From Ascochyta rabiei (taxonomy: Eukaryota; Ascomycota; Dothideomycetes; Pleosporales; Didymellaceae): a stretch of 64,000 nt of DNA. Position numbers and translations under genes: made by a program. The notes under the pieces are model-generated. The model made no database searches. It saw only the letters and a list, made by a program, of their open reading frames with translations, and was not told where the DNA came from. How positions within the stretch are numbered: the first letter of the stretch is position 1; each line of letters begins with the position of its first letter. The stretch is from positions 743,501-807,500 of the forward strand of contig NC_082421.1 in the NCBI RefSeq assembly GCF_004011695.2. The letters are read 5' to 3'. Below are positions 51,330-61,288 of the stretch, one piece after another.

Positions 51330-52131
51330 TCAATCACTGCGCTTCTTCCCGTCTTCCACATCGTCTGCAACCGCCACAACTGTTGCCGCGTTCACCCCGT
51401 TTCCAATGACAGGATCCGGATCCGTAGTTTCCCAATCCTCTTCGTTTTCGTCCCAATGGTCCAACTCATCATCCACTGTCGGCCTGACCACACCCGTCTC
51501 CTGTCCGCCCACGCCCTCGCCCAGCTCAATATCTAGATCATCGTCTCCCGCAACAGCGTTATAGCCGCGCGCAGCCCGTTTGCGCTCAATCATGCGCTTG
51601 TGGTACCAGTTGCATATGGCGATGGCGATGAGGGAGCCACTGACATTGGCGGCGATGTCATAGGGATCGAATTCGCGTTGGATCTGTTTTATGTTAGCCA
51701 CTGCTTGGCCTTATGTGTTTCCTCTCCAGCCACGTCGTGAGACTTACAGGTAACAGTCCTTGAACAACCTCGCTCGCAACGCCCAGTCCAATTGTGCATA
51801 CAACGAATGTGAATTGCAGTACTTTGCGCCGCGAAGTTTCGAGGATCCAATAGAATGCGACGCTGAGCAGGAAGAAAGCGACGAAGTGCAGCACTTTGTC
51901 GGATTGCTTGTAGGAGGGGATTGAGTAGTCGGATGGGGAGAAGCCGGCAGCAGCGGAAATAAGGATTAGGGCTACGAAAACGCCTGCAATGCTTCTGTCA
52001 GCTTTTTGTGTAACTGCGGTGTATGTCTATATGGTGTCGGGTGCGATTTGACAAGCTGCAACAGCTCGCCGGCCTTTCATGTGTTTATAACGTGGGTGCA
52101 GCTCACCAGCGAATGGCTTCCTTATGCGCAT
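51330..52131 (-). CDS. VanZ-like domain membrane protein
   Basis: Three exons: 52131-52107, 51983-51748 and 51683-51330 (204 aa), introns 123 and 64 nt. The start MRIRKPFAGVFVALILISAAAGFSP gives TM1. SDKVLHFVAFFLLSVAFYW is the VanZ hallmark (D-K-x-x-H-F), followed by TM3 (VLQFTFVVCTIGLGVASEVVQGLLP) and EFDPYDIAANVSGSLIAIAICNWY, again typical (FDPxDIxANxxG). The C-terminal 90 residues are acidic and disordered. VanZ was named from a bacterial teicoplanin-resistance cluster; fungal members have no known function. The upstream ATG at 52251 would add 40 polar residues before TM1 and is less likely. Confidence 0.82.
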
Positions 52132-52899
52132 ATCGGCGAATAATAGAATGCTATGTTTGCTTGAGAAGCATAGCAAAGGACCGTCTGTGCCTTGGACAGA
52201 TTGAGGTGGTTGGGGATCTGCAACGTCCTCGTATGGTGTTGCTGATGGCACTAGGCGCCTAGCCGGCTCTCAGGTTGCAGAAGCTCGGACGTAGCAGCTC
52301 TCAACTGATTCCATTAGCAATAGCGGTCTTTGTCGATTTTTCAGGTTACAGACAGTCAAAACATAGTACCTATCTATCCTAAGCTTGCTTAATAGAGCCA
52401 GGACTAAGGCGGTTGTATATTTATGCAAAGGCGATATTGCCATTTTCCCCTATGGATTAGATCTCAGCTGACAATCCAATTTAACTGGCTCCCATACGTT
52501 GCAGAGTTGATATACCTGTAGTCCGCTTGTCCTGCAACATGAGAGCCAGGCTTGGGGGCCTTCACTTCCCTTTAGGCGAATCTGCAACCGTTAGTAGTCA
52601 CTGATGCCTAGCGTTTTGCTGTGGTTGAATGCAATATTAATATGGTAACGATCATGATGAACATGCACGGTTCAAGGTAGATTTGATGCAATCGACTTGG
52701 ATATTCGTTTACAAGCTCATAGCCAGCCCTGATGCTATTCGCATTCGTTTTGAGCTAATCCGCAACCATAAATCGTCACTTGTGGCTTGCCTCATCTTCT
52801 ATGATTTCATTCATGTTCCGAAGTATGAGGGTCCTGAAGAACCGTAGACCCAAGCGCCATGATCAATCACTCCCAGACCCATCGTCACACGTGCGACAT
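52132..52899. other. Intergenic region between the VanZ-like gene and rps26
   Basis: AT-rich without a gene. A diverged duplication of about 35 nt (core AATCYGCAACC...GTCACT) occurs at about 52577 and 52757. Confidence 0.5.
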
Positions 52900-53514
52900 T
52901 TATGCGACAGCGCCTGCGACCTTGGGACCAGCCTGGTTAGGGGAGATCTTCTTGCCGTCCTTGTTGAACCTGACGCGAGGGGGAGGGGCACGGTTGCGGC
53001 GGCCTGCGACCGAGCGGACACTGCACATGTCAGGGTTGAAGTCGGTGAAGAGGAGTGGCAACATACCGGACGATCTTGCCGTGAATAGCGCAAGAGACGC
53101 AGTACTGGAGCTTCAGGTACATCTTGGGGACAGTGTACTCGGGGAAGACGGAGGCATCAGAGATGTCACCTGCCCGTTGTCAGTCCAAGGTTCTTCTGAT
53201 ACTCGATTCGCAAAGCGAATTCAACAGCGATGTATGTGCTATCCTTGCGGATGCGCGCATTGTATTGTTTATAGGATATCGTGGTGGGACGTACGGATGG
53301 CGGCGGACTCGACCATGTTGCGGATGGTGAATCTCTTGATTGCCTTGTCCTTAGGGGTGCATCGCGAGCAGTTGGAGCAGCGGATGGGCTTGACGTGGCC
53401 GCGACCCTTCTTGTTACGGCCGCTGTGAGGGTGTTAGCTTGGCCATTCGTGCGTGCTGCGAGAGCTTCGAAGTTTCGTTGTGGGTGCGTACTTGGATGCT
53501 CGCTTCTTGACCAT
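52900..53514 (-). CDS. rps26: 40S ribosomal protein eS26
   Basis: Four exons: 53514-53492, 53422-53295, 53169-53067 and 53020-52900 (124 aa), introns 69, 125 and 46 nt. The protein begins [20 protein letters not shown], carries the zinc-binding cysteines in [11 protein letters not shown] and YCVSCAIHG, and contains the conserved [16 protein letters not shown] and [10 protein letters not shown] blocks. eS26 lies at the mRNA exit channel of the small subunit. Four exons for a 124-residue protein is a normal pattern for fungal ribosomal protein genes. No other ribosomal gene is adjacent. Confidence 0.95.
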
Positions 53515-54174
53515 GATGGGCTGATTCTGGGAGGGCTGTAAGTAGATGTACTGTGTTTACTGTCCGGACGCTTCGGGGTACGCACTGAAGATGTGAAAAC
53601 CTAAAAGTCAGTGGGTTGTCGTGGGCGTGACAATGGCGGAGGTTGAGAGTATGAAATTGGTGTGGGCGCTAGACGAGGTCGCTCAAACCTCGGCGATTTA
53701 ACGTCTTGGCGCTAGTGCTGCTAGAGCACACCACGTCGCCACAGGTCGCACGTCTCTCGGACAATGGCTGGGTATGATTTTCCTCGTTGTAGTTAGGAGG
53801 TAATTAAGCAGTCTCAATTGACTCGCGTGTCGATTATCAAGCAATCAGGTTGGGCAATGGCAGAGATCATGACGGCAACCAGTTTGTCTGGATGCTTCGA
53901 ACGCCTCGACTTTCAACAAGCATGGAAATAATGCAGCAGCTCATCTCAGGTACTGATTGCAGCATAATCACCTTTGGTATAAGTGGTTCTGTAAGTTGAC
54001 TGAGTAGCCGGGTACTTGGGCATCAATATTTGTTATAGAGACATCTTTGGCGACAGACCTCACGAACACAGCAAAATCAATGGTTCGTTCTCCCACCCTT
54101 TGAAAGACCTCCCCAATCTCATTACTATTTTACATCTGGTAGTACAGTACACAACGATGCTGTCTGCAAGTCGT
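53515..54174. other. Intergenic region: rps26 promoter side and rhomboid gene 3' end
   Basis: A CT-poor, mixed-composition stretch without a supportable gene. Leader introns of rps26 cannot be excluded. Confidence 0.45.
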
Positions 54175-55017
54175 TCAGAGGCTACCCGGGAACCGTAATC
54201 TTCGTAACTTCAAGAAGTAGTATGCCAGGCCGAACGCTAGTCCGCCGAGATGCCCAGCGTGTGCGACCCGAGAATTCTCGCTGTGCAAGTAGTAGCCGTC
54301 GTAGAAAGCATAGCCAAGGACTACGAGACCGAGAGGCACAGGCACTATACCATATATATGCACCGTGTTGCGTGGCTGGAAGCAGGCAAGTACAGTAGTG
54401 GCACCAAGCAACGCACCAGAGAAGCCCAGTCCTCGTTGACGAATGTTGTGATCACCTGCCTGCAGCTTCTGTTCCTGCTGCGCCAGCCAAAGAAGTGAGC
54501 CTGACAGCCCAGAGCCAAGTACGATAAACATGAACTGACCGGGGGTGACTGGCATCGCGGCAAGCCCTCGACCTAGGTACCAGAACGTGAAGAGGTTGGC
54601 TCCGATGTGGAAGAAGTCTTGGTGCGTAAACATGGATGTGACAGCTTGCCAGTAGTACCCGCGCTTGAACTCTGTCAAGTTCATAGTCATGTTCTGCATG
54701 AATTTGAAGTAGTTCCCTGGATGGCCTTCCTTGGCCTGTGCCCGGGCGTACATGCCGTACCCCCAAACAGCGACGTTGACGCCCATGAGACCCTTCAGAA
54801 GAACCATGTTCGCTGCGTATTGTCGCTCGGGACCAAACCCACCGGAATAAGAACGAGACTTTCCTAATTTGGAAACCAAGGATGAGGATGGCTGCTTGAA
54901 GAAGTTTGAAGGTAGTGGTCGTTTTGAGATCGTTGTACTGAAGAAGCTGGTAGAGAGCGGCTTTCTTAGAGCTGCATGCGGTCTAACCAACCCAGCAAGC
55001 CGAGAGAAGGATGACAT
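54175..55017 (-). CDS. Rhomboid-family intramembrane serine protease
   Basis: Single exon, 280 aa, from the ATG at 55017 (MSSFSRLAGLVRPHAALRKP); an ATG 21 codons upstream (55080) adds a non-conserved stretch. The N-terminus is a basic presequence-like segment. Catalytic residues are present: Ser200 in GFSGA and His256 in the AHAGHLGG motif of the last helix. Family marks FTHQDFFHIGANLFTFWYLG and TPGQFMFIVLGSGLSGS are also seen. Length and presequence suggest a mitochondrial or Golgi rhomboid of fungi, but not the long Pcp1/PARL form. Substrates unknown. Confidence 0.88.
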   Translation of the reverse strand: MSSFSRLAGLVRPHAALRKPLSTSFFSTTISKRPLPSNFFKQPSSSLVSKLGKSRSYSGGFGPERQYAANMVLLKGLMGVNVAVWGYGMYARAQAKEGHPGNYFKFMQNMTMNLTEFKRGYYWQAVTSMFTHQDFFHIGANLFTFWYLGRGLAAMPVTPGQFMFIVLGSGLSGSLLWLAQQEQKLQAGDHNIRQRGLGFSGALLGATTVLACFQPRNTVHIYGIVPVPLGLVVLGYAFYDGYYLHSENSRVAHAGHLGGLAFGLAYYFLKLRRLRFPGSL

Positions 55018-55945
55018 AATGTAGCTGGAATTAATACGCAAGCTCTGTGTGGTGTTGTGAAACTTGCGTACGTGCTTCAAGCGGCTACAGGTTTTCGGAG
55101 GCCTTCTCAGATATCACCCAGTAAATCTCCAAGGCCGCTTCGGAGTAGCAGCTGAAGCGTGAATGCTGAATTTCTGGGGTTGTCCGAGATGGAGAGGTGC
55201 AGACAGAATTCAAATTGACGTGTCTGTAACAGCGAAAAGGTAGCTGTCCAATTTGTACTTCGATATGTTCTGGTTTCCGAACGTATGATGAGGATGGCAG
55301 ATATGTGAAATTGTATCAAAGCAACCGGAGACTTGATGGAGCCCTGGAAGACCTGGTGACAGGCGTGATCCTGCAGCTATTGCAGCCACGATGAAGGCAA
55401 GAGCCAATGTCACGGACAAGCGTGCACGGCCCTGGTGGAGCTCGCTCCCACTTTCCCACTGCCTCAGTTCCAGTCTGCATAAAGGACGACTCTACCTCAC
55501 CGGTCTCACTGCACACCACAACCCGCGCACGAATCTTGCACTATTGAACATACCCCAAGCGTCTGTGCAGTCCAATCAAACACGTCCGCGGAATCCTCAT
55601 CTTGCGCGACAGACACACACTTGGCCATCACGCCCAAAGACCGCTCCCCAATACAAACAACGACCTTATCTCGCCGACGCTGTTCTTTCATAGAGACAGT
55701 AACCACCAAACGATTACACTCCCGCTGTAGCTGCCGCAAGTGACGAGGCATTCTTACCTACTACCTGTCGAGCCCCACCTGCCTCGACCACTCGACCACC
55801 TACCCCACAAGCCTTCGAAGACGACTCCCCCATCACTGTAGTGTCCAACACTGTCGCCATTGTTGCCCGCCGCCGATCGCGCGTATTACCAGTCGCCTCA
55901 CCTTACCGTTGATCGACAACACCACCTTAGGTGGAACATCACACA
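55018..55945. promoter_or_regulatory. Divergent promoter region of the rhomboid gene and dhh1
   Basis: A 928-nt gap between head-to-head starts, pyrimidine-rich toward dhh1 from about 55480. A 100-codon plus-strand frame at 55391-55693 lacks any protein-like feature and may be transcribed leader. Confidence 0.5.
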
Positions 55946-57613
55946 ATGACCTCACAAATCACCGACCAGCTAGCAGCAACCAAGCTGAACGATGCCCCAT
56001 CGGAAGCCAACTGGAAGGAGGGACTGACAGCCCCTGCGAAAGACGCACGGCCACAGACTGAAGTAAGCATTGGCAATGACACTTCGTCCGGCGCTGTCCC
56101 ATGCGCGTTGAGGGATGGCGGCGGAATAACAACTAGAGCCTTTTCGCTTTTTCGTGAGCACTTGAAGACTAACGCGTCCGATTAGGATGTAACCGCAACC
56201 AAGGGCCTTGAGTTTGAAGACTTTTTTATCAAGCGCGAGCTTATGATGGGCATCTTCGAGGCAGGCTTCGAGAAGCCATCGCCTATCCAGGAAGAGACAA
56301 TTCCTGTTGCCCTGACCGGACGAGATATCCTCGCGCGAGCGAAGAACGGTACCGGAAAAACTGCAGCCTTCGTTATCCCCACTCTCGAGCGCGTAAACCC
56401 AAAGAACCCAAAGACACAGGCGCTCATTCTTGTGCCTACTCGAGAACTGGCTCTTCAGACTTCTCAAGTCTGCAAGACTCTAGGAAAGCACTTGGGTATC
56501 AACGTCATGGTTTCCACGGGAGGAACAGGACTCAAGGACGATATCATCCGACTGAGCGAACCAGTCCACATCATTGTTGGAACGCCCGGAAGAATCCTGG
56601 ATCTTGCGGGCAAGGGCGTTGCCGACCTTACGGCTTGCCAGATATTCGTCATGGATGAAGCTGATAAGCTGTTGTCTCCTGAATTCACGCCCGTCATCGA
56701 ACAGCTTCTTGGCTTTCATCCCAAGGATAGACAGGTGATGCTGTTCAGTGCTACCTTCCCTATTGTCGTCAAAGACTTCAAGGACAAGCACATGAACTCG
56801 CCATACGAGATCAACCTGATGGATGAACTGACACTGCGCGGTATCACGCAATATTACGCGTTTGTTGAAGAGAAGCAGAAGGTGCACTGCTTGAACACTC
56901 TTTTCAACAAGCTGCAAATCAACCAATCGATCATCTTCTGCAACTCTACCAACCGTGTCGAGCTACTCGCCAAGAAGATTACCGAGCTTGGTTATTCCTG
57001 CTTCTACTCGCACGCCCGGATGCTTCAGCATAACCGCAACCGCGTGTTCCACGATTTCCGTAACGGCGTATGCCGAAACCTTGTCTGCTCAGACTTGTTG
57101 ACTCGTGGTATCGATATTCAAGCCGTGAATGTTGTCATTAACTTCGATTTCCCGAAGAATGCTGAAACATACCTGCATCGCATTGGTCGATCTGGTCGAT
57201 TTGGACATTTGGGTTTGGCCATCAACCTGATCAACTGGGAGGACAGATTCAATCTGTACAGGATAGAGCAAGAGCTCGGTACTGAGATTCAGCCCATTCC
57301 CCAGGTAATCGAGAAGAACCTCTACGTGTACGAGTCGCCCGACACAATCCCCCGCCCTATATCCAATTCGCAGCCGCGTCCTCAGGATCAAGTTCAGCGC
57401 CAACCCCAGGAAGGAGATGGCAGCATGGCGCGAGCCCAAGGCCGACAAGGCTACCGCGGCGGCCGTGGCGGTGGTGGACAGTATCAAGGACAGCGCCGTG
57501 GCCCTTCGCAGGGACAGAACATGCCGCCTCAACAGACTCAGCAGAACCAGCAGCGTCAAAATGGTCACAACCCGCAACGCAACCCTAGGCAACCGCCTGC
57601 TGGGCCAGCTTAG
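55946..57613 (+). CDS. dhh1: DEAD-box RNA helicase Dhh1/DDX6 family
   Basis: Two exons: 55946-56062 and 56186-57613 (514 aa), intron 123 nt with GTAAGC and ATTAG sites. Helicase motifs in order: Q motif ([11 protein letters not shown]), AKNGTGKT (91-98), [17 protein letters not shown] (196-199), SAT, then [27 protein letters not shown] and [30 protein letters not shown] before the Q motif separates Dhh1/DDX6 from eIF4A. The C-terminal 100 residues are Gln/Arg/Gly-rich. Dhh1 represses translation and activates decapping in P-bodies. Confidence 0.95.
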
Positions 57614-58944
57614 AAAGCTGGTGAGCACGTGCGGTAGGTTGATTGCGCAGTCATCGTTGGCTTCGATATTTGATTTCTCAATACTGTCACGATCTTCCTT
57701 TGCACAGGGTCAGGAGGTTGTATTTGATTTTTCATGCACATACCTCGGAGTTGTTTCTTTTTGTTATAGCCATGCGATCACTCTCCGACGACTCGATGCG
57801 GGATACCTGATTTTCCTTTCTCGGGCATGACGGATCGATTACTCGGCGCTTTGGAGTTCACGATTTGACCGTCTGTATAACATACTATGGTCTGTCCGGA
57901 TCTTGCACTTTCCCGTCAATCGGCTGGTGTTGCGGGCTTGCGCCTTTGGCGATTTACCTATCACATCTTCTACTCTTTCGGCCTTCTTTTATTCTGCAGC
58001 ACCGGCGGCTTGTGGAGCCCTTTACAAAAGTTCGAACGTGTTCGATAGAGGCGGACCTACATTTTTGCGCCGCCGTCCTTTGTTCGACCATCCCCCAACA
58101 TCCACTGGATAATTGTAGTTCACCTGGATCATGATCAGTCAGTTGACTGCGATCTGGACCTGGCCCTTGCGAACCGATATACCGCTATTTGGTTGAAGGC
58201 TAGTACCCCGGCCACGCGTACCTACTCACTCTGTACATCCGTCAAACTGGCATCACGCTAGTTAGCATTGCAATTTCTGTGGTTCCACTCCCTCATCATG
58301 GATACCACATCTGCCATCGCGGCTCACCTTTAACGTTGATCACCACCTCTGTCATTGCACCCTGACATTGATGGCCGGATCAGTCTGTGCTCTACGTTCT
58401 TGCGTCTCTCTTTATTCGACAAGTGCACGCCGCCACATCGAATACGAAGATTGCTGCTCGTAGACGGCTCAGTAGAATGAAAACAATTCCGACATACCAG
58501 GCTATGCAGGAATGCGAAAAATGTAAGGAACCTGTTACGAGCAGTGGACAGTTAGCGCGCAGCATGCTCCGTACAATGCAAATATTTATTCCTTGCTACA
58601 ACATGATGAACCGTCTGTGATGACAATTGCCTTTCTATCATCAAAGGTCTTGAGGCTCACGCTATCGCTGAACGGTGTTGATCAAACGAAGCTGCATTGA
58701 AGATACGTTCCGCAGATCGAGGAATATGTCTGTCTTGCAACGCTCGCGTATCAGTCCTCGTAGGTCGAGGATCGTCACATAACGGAGCAGGGAAGCACAG
58801 ATATTGGATGAAACCAAGGAAAACAAAGATTCGATTGTTGTGCATTTTCCATGCGGTACAGCCCTGACGGCACACTTCCTCCTTCTGTCGTTCTTCTGCT
58901 CTCGTATGTACACTTGTACCCCACCATCTCCAACCCGAATTTCT
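57614..58944. other. Intergenic region downstream of dhh1
   Basis: Convergent 3' flanks of dhh1 and the complex I gene, 1.3 kb, rich in T runs. No gene, tRNA or repeat was found. Confidence 0.5.
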
Positions 58945-59448
58945 CTATTTTGTCTCGTTCTCGGGTGTAATGGCAAAGGTAGGTCGCACGAACCTGCAAT
59001 CGGGTCAGCTGGGCCTTGTTGGTCGTGCAATGGTGTGAGTATGAACCTGTCGCTGTTGTAGACCCTCGTCTCGGTACCGAGCAGCTCTTTCTCCCTAGCC
59101 TTGTCGGCGAGGTACCTTCGCACCTGATCGCGGTCTTCCTCGGCTTGCAGCGCAGGAGTCAGATGTATCCGCGCCCACATCTTCTCTCGTGCGAGTTCGC
59201 TGTCGACTTGTCAGCTTTGCTCTTGGCCGTCGCGCTCTAGCCAGCCTGTTTCTGCGCCCTCGCCGCCGCAGCAACTACAAGTCCACATACTTGTGCTCTC
59301 TGATTCCCTGTCCAACCCTCCAGAATCCGTATGTCATAAGTACGCCGGTTCCAATGAGGTACACGGCCGGTCGGAAGCCACGAACGGGCAAGTTGCGCTT
59401 GTACTGGACGGGGTTGTACCCGCCCACGGGGGGCATATCCTGCGGCAT
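58945..59448 (-). CDS. NDUFA13: NADH:ubiquinone oxidoreductase subunit NDUFA13 (GRIM-19/B16.6)
   Basis: Three exons: 59448-59291, 59199-59047 and 58993-58945 (119 aa), introns 91 and 53 nt. The start MPQDMPPVGGYNPVQYKRNLP is the family N-terminus, followed by a single membrane helix (AVYLIGTGVLMTYGFW) and the long ELAREKMWARIHLTPALQAEEDRDQVRRYL helix. The C-terminus NSDRFVRPTFAITPENETK was recovered by the last short exon. This is an accessory subunit of complex I at the junction of the membrane and peripheral arms. An extended frame on the minus strand through the second intron is an artefact of not splicing. Confidence 0.93.
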
Positions 59449-59683
59449 TGTGGGCGAGGCGGTGCGGGGGCTCAATGGGTAGGTGAAGGGTGCCGTTGGC
59501 GGTGCGGAGACGTGAGGGTCGGCTCGCGAGCTTGTGCAGCTGCGATGACAAGGGTGCGGGAATGCCAAGAGGGCGGACGCGCGCTAGTGATGTGAGCATA
59601 ATTTTGACGATGGTGAGTGGATGATGGTGCTTGAACGTCACCAGAACGTCGATTGGAAAAGTTGAAGGACTACCGAATGCAAC
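59449..59683. promoter_or_regulatory. Compact bidirectional promoter of NDUFA13 and trm10
   Basis: Only 235 nt separate the two start codons, so both genes must share promoter sequence. No obvious shared element stands out by eye. Confidence 0.7.
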
Positions 59684-61234
59684 ATGGATAGCGAGGAGAG
59701 ACCAAACAAGATGCGCAAGTTGGGTCATCTGATGGAAGAGGAAGACCCAGCAGCCAGCGTTGGTGCCACTCCAGCGTATACGACTCCCGTCGATTCTCCA
59801 GCTCCAACCACTACGGAAGATGTCGATGCTATGGAACCAGAAGCCGGACCTTCCAAGTTGAGGAACCGACACTTAGATCTAGAGGATGCGGCAGCAAGCG
59901 TAGGTGCAACGCCCTCATACACATCTCCCGTGGACTCTCCAGCTCCAACAGAAGCTAGCGAAGCTGTGGAGTCCGAAACAAGACCGGCAAAGATACGCAA
60001 GCTTGGCCACCTCCAAGAAGAGGCAGCGGCAAGTGTTGGTGTCACTCCCTCCTACACAACACCCGTGGGCTCTCCCGGTCCCGTGACTACATCCAACAGT
60101 GAATCAGCGATCGTCGCTGATGAAGCAAGTGGCGGCACCATCGAAGAACCCAAGATCTCCAAGAACCAACTCAAGAAGCAACGCCGTCACGAGCGATGGG
60201 AGTCCGGACGCGAGGACCGCAAACTGAAGCGTAAGGAGAAGGTCAAGGAGAAGAAGGAGCGTCGCCGCGAAGCCTGGGCCGCTGAACATCAACCTGACGA
60301 GAATGGCGATATCCCCAAACTGCCATCAAATCGCCCACCGCGTCACACTGCGGGCAACGGCACACAAGTCCCCATCACAGTAATCTTTGATTGCGATTGG
60401 GAAGACCTAATGTTCGATGCGGAACTCAAGAGTCTCGGCCTACAAATCACGCGTTGCTATTCCGACAACAGGAAGGCGCAATTCAGGACGCATCTGGCGC
60501 TAAGTTCGTTTGGTGGAAAGATGAAAGAGCGCTTTGAAGGGATTTTGGGTAATCAGCACAAAAGCTGGAAAGGCTTCCGGTTCTTTGAAGAAGACTTTGT
60601 CGAAGTCAGTAACAAGAGTCGCGAGTGGATGACTGGTCCTAGAGGTGGCGTTGTTGCTGGAGCTATGAAGTCGACCGGCAGCGTCGCCGAGCAAGAGCAG
60701 GCTGAAGATGCAGAGACGACAGAGGAGAATAAGCCGAGCGACGAGGAAGGCGAGATTGTCTATTTGTCATCGGAATCCGACAACGTTCTCACAACATTGA
60801 AGCCGAACAGCACATACATCATCGGCGGCCTTGTAGATAAAAACAGGCACAAGGGTGTATGCCACAAGCGTGCGGTAGCTCGTGGGATCAAGACGGCAAA
60901 ACTGCCTATCGGAGAGTTCCTAGAGATGAAGAGCAGGCAGGTGCTTGTCACCAACCATGTTTTGGATATCATGCTCAAATGGCTGGAGTTCGGTGACTGG
61001 GGCAAGGCGTTCATGGCCGTGCTTCCAGAGAGGAAGGGGGCCAAGTTGAAAGGAGAAGAAGGGACGACTACCGAGAGCAACGATACTGAAGAGCAGGTTG
61101 ATGAGGAGATGGCAGAGGCTGCGCAGGAGGTGGAATCAGCTACAGTGCCCGAGTCTGAGGAGACGGCGGCAGAGACGGCACAAGCTGCGGTGGCGACGGC
61201 GACGGCAGCGGTAGTTGAAGAAGCAGCCCAATAA
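59684..61234 (+). CDS. trm10: tRNA (guanine-N1)-methyltransferase Trm10
   Basis: Single exon, 516 aa. The SPOUT methyltransferase core begins with VPITVIFDCDWEDLMFDAELKSLG and ends in YIIGGLVDKNRHKGVCHKRAVARGIKTAKLPI, where Asp385 of VDKNRHK is the probable catalytic aspartate of Trm10. A Lys/Arg/Glu-rich segment (LKRKEKVKEKKERRREAW) before the core is the tRNA-binding helix of the family. Trm10 makes m1G at position 9 of cytosolic tRNAs. The first 150 residues hold three copies of a roughly 45-residue acidic repeat with AASVGxTPxYTxPVxSPxP, which is not part of the normal family architecture; the C-terminus is Glu/Ala/Thr-rich. Confidence 0.93.
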   Translation: MDSEERPNKMRKLGHLMEEEDPAASVGATPAYTTPVDSPAPTTTEDVDAMEPEAGPSKLRNRHLDLEDAAASVGATPSYTSPVDSPAPTEASEAVESETRPAKIRKLGHLQEEAAASVGVTPSYTTPVGSPGPVTTSNSESAIVADEASGGTIEEPKISKNQLKKQRRHERWESGREDRKLKRKEKVKEKKERRREAWAAEHQPDENGDIPKLPSNRPPRHTAGNGTQVPITVIFDCDWEDLMFDAELKSLGLQITRCYSDNRKAQFRTHLALSSFGGKMKERFEGILGNQHKSWKGFRFFEEDFVEVSNKSREWMTGPRGGVVAGAMKSTGSVAEQEQAEDAETTEENKPSDEEGEIVYLSSESDNVLTTLKPNSTYIIGGLVDKNRHKGVCHKRAVARGIKTAKLPIGEFLEMKSRQVLVTNHVLDIMLKWLEFGDWGKAFMAVLPERKGAKLKGEEGTTTESNDTEEQVDEEMAEAAQEVESATVPESEETAAETAQAAVATATAAVVEEAAQ

Positions 61235-61288
61235 GTGCAGGCAAAACGGACCTTGTTTCGATGTGATCGTAATGACAATAAAAGTCTG

